Shown: piece by piece, positions 63,342 through 64,000 of the stretch | Layout of the letters: every line of letters starts with the position of its first letter | How positions within the stretch are numbered: position 1 is the first letter of the stretch | Source of the DNA: Senegalia massiliensis | Lineage (GTDB): Bacteria > Bacillota > Clostridia > Tissierellales > SIT17 | Direction: 5' to 3' | NCBI RefSeq assembly: GCF_900626135.1 | Contig: NZ_LR130785.1 | Location: forward strand, 1,459,241-1,523,240 | Length of the DNA stretch: 64,000 nt | Translations under genes and position numbers: made by a program | Notes under the pieces: generated by a model | Seen by the model: only the letters and a program-made list of their open reading frames with translations | Told to the model about the DNA's origin: nothing | Database searches by the model: none

Positions 63342-63391
63342 GTATTAAAAAAGATCAATTGCAAATAATATTAAAAAATGGAGTTGAACAT

Positions 63392-63538
63392 ATGAAAAAG
63401 ATATATATTCGATTTTTAATATTAATAGTAGTTTTAATAATTCTTGGAATAGCAGTGTTATATTCAAATGATGATTCTATAAATGAAAAACCTAGTGGGT
63501 CAACATTAGTATTAAATATTAAAGGTGATAATATATGA
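63392..63538 (+). CDS. Small single-pass membrane protein preceding spoVAA
   Basis: This 48-residue protein reads MKKIYIRFLILIVVLIILGI with one membrane segment (about 6-24), then a polar tail SNDDSINEKPSGS. Its TGA overlaps the ATG of spoVAA (ATGA-type overlap), so it is translationally coupled to spoVAA and probably expressed with it in the forespore. The ribosome binding site is weak (GGAG at 63380). No name is known to me. Confidence 0.7.
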   Translation: MKKIYIRFLILIVVLIILGIAVLYSNDDSINEKPSGSTLVLNIKGDNI

Positions 63539-64000
63539 ACTTAGAGTTATTTTTACAAGTTGAACCAAAAGTTACGATTAAACCAAATACACAAATAAAA
63601 ATTAAACATATTGCTTCAGTTTTTTGTAAGGATAGTAAATTAGAACAAGAAATTAAAGAATTAATAATTGCTGAAACCAATGATTTTGATAATAATAAGG
63701 TGATTTCAGTATTATCAATAATAAAAAACATAAAAAATATCAATAATAATATTAATATAGTAATTCATGGCTCACCTGAAATATTGATACACATAAAAGA
63801 TTATAAAAAAGAAAATAATTTATATAAATTTTTAAAAGTTTTTACTGTGTCTATATTATTATTTTTTGGAGCTTCAATTGCAATAATAAACTTTCATGAT
63901 GATGTAAATATGGAAGAAAGTTTATCAACTATAAATTACATTGTTACTGGAGTAGAAAAACAAAATCCTTTAATATTAACAATACCTTATTCATTAGGAC
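63535..64000 (+). CDS. spoVAA: Stage V sporulation protein AA (partial)
   Basis: SpoVAA is part of the SpoVA channel that moves dipicolinic acid into the forespore. The visible 155 codons have the N-terminal domain (LELFLQVEPKVTIKPNTQIK, KHIASVFC) and the start of the membrane region (KFLKVFTVSILLFFGASIAI). The window ends before the stop. The gene follows sigF, as in many spore formers. Confidence 0.9.
   Translation, partial: MNLELFLQVEPKVTIKPNTQIKIKHIASVFCKDSKLEQEIKELIIAETNDFDNNKVISVLSIIKNIKNINNNINIVIHGSPEILIHIKDYKKENNLYKFLKVFTVSILLFFGASIAIINFHDDVNMEESLSTINYIVTGVEKQNPLILTIPYSLG

Noticed and set aside
63341-63391. SigG-type promoter for spoVA
   Set aside because: A GTATT element exists, but the spacing and the CAnnnTA -10 do not fit the consensus.
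1-64000. CRISPR arrays, tRNA or rRNA genes, intact transposases or integrases
   Set aside because: No regular direct repeats with spacers, tRNA-like cloverleaf sequence or DDE/recombinase motifs were noticed; a covariance-model scan was not possible.

Overview
The window is AT-rich, low-GC Gram-positive DNA. It carries a complete spoIIAA-spoIIAB-sigF operon running into spoVAA, SigH-type promoters, CIRCE/HrcA heat-shock control, a glycine T-box and a type A RNase P RNA. Together these indicate an anaerobic, endospore-forming member of the Clostridia or Tissierellia. Nearly all genes are on the + strand; one dehydrogenase gene is on the - strand. No tRNA, rRNA, CRISPR array or intact transposase was seen.

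Layout. (1) 60-12,190: lepA, hemW, then the stress block hrcA-grpE-dnaK-dnaJ under a CIRCE operator, followed by prmA, rsmE, mtaB, a HIT protein, rpsU and yqeY. (2) 12,247-19,124: a seven-gene operon for N-acetylmuramic acid (MurNAc) recycling. MurNAc sugars enter through EIIBC plus EIIA. MupG cleaves 6-phosphorylated disaccharide, MurQ removes the lactyl ether, and NagA and NagB produce fructose-6-phosphate. A MurR-type regulator is encoded inside the operon, and a palindrome overlaps the promoter. The block interrupts the usual Firmicute order rpsU-yqeY-nfeD-floA. (3) 19,199-43,006: the conserved nfeD-floA-yqfC-yqfD-phoH-ybeY-dgkA-cdd-era-yqzL-recO-glyQS-ccpN-yqfL series, then dgt, yqxD-dnaG-rpoD behind a SigH-like promoter, trmK, a NIF3 protein and a zinc-ribbon protein. 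rnpB follows at 43,094-43,430. (4) 43,590-49,600: accessory chromosomal genes, namely a lipoprotein, a DUF362 ferredoxin, a YbaK deacylase, a lipase-like hydrolase, a GGDEF protein and a SPOR amidase. (5) 49,748-54,691: a decayed accessory patch. It holds a frameshifted small gene, the first 55 codons of a brxA-like BREX gene, a Cna_B surface-protein pseudogene with a stop codon in its sorting motif, an intact BCCT transporter, an orphan 106-codon gene and a broken replication-protein gene. (6) 54,688-57,295: two genes with structured leaders, an ABC-F ribosome-protection gene and a nitroreductase gene. (7) 57,389-64,000: pepA, a small gene, a fused prenol-kinase/DUF92 membrane protein, a D-2-hydroxyacid dehydrogenase and the spoIIA operon.

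The features most worth follow-up are the ABC-F leader (a 3-codon ORF, a strong antiterminator and a terminator whose 3' arm is the ribosome binding site), the nitroreductase leader (ribosome binding site paired in a hairpin holding a 6-codon ORF), probable AUA/AUU start codons on ccpN and mupG, the VTE5-VTE6-like fusion, and the BREX and replicon remnants. Functions are assigned by reading translated sequence and recalling family motifs; no database search was run.
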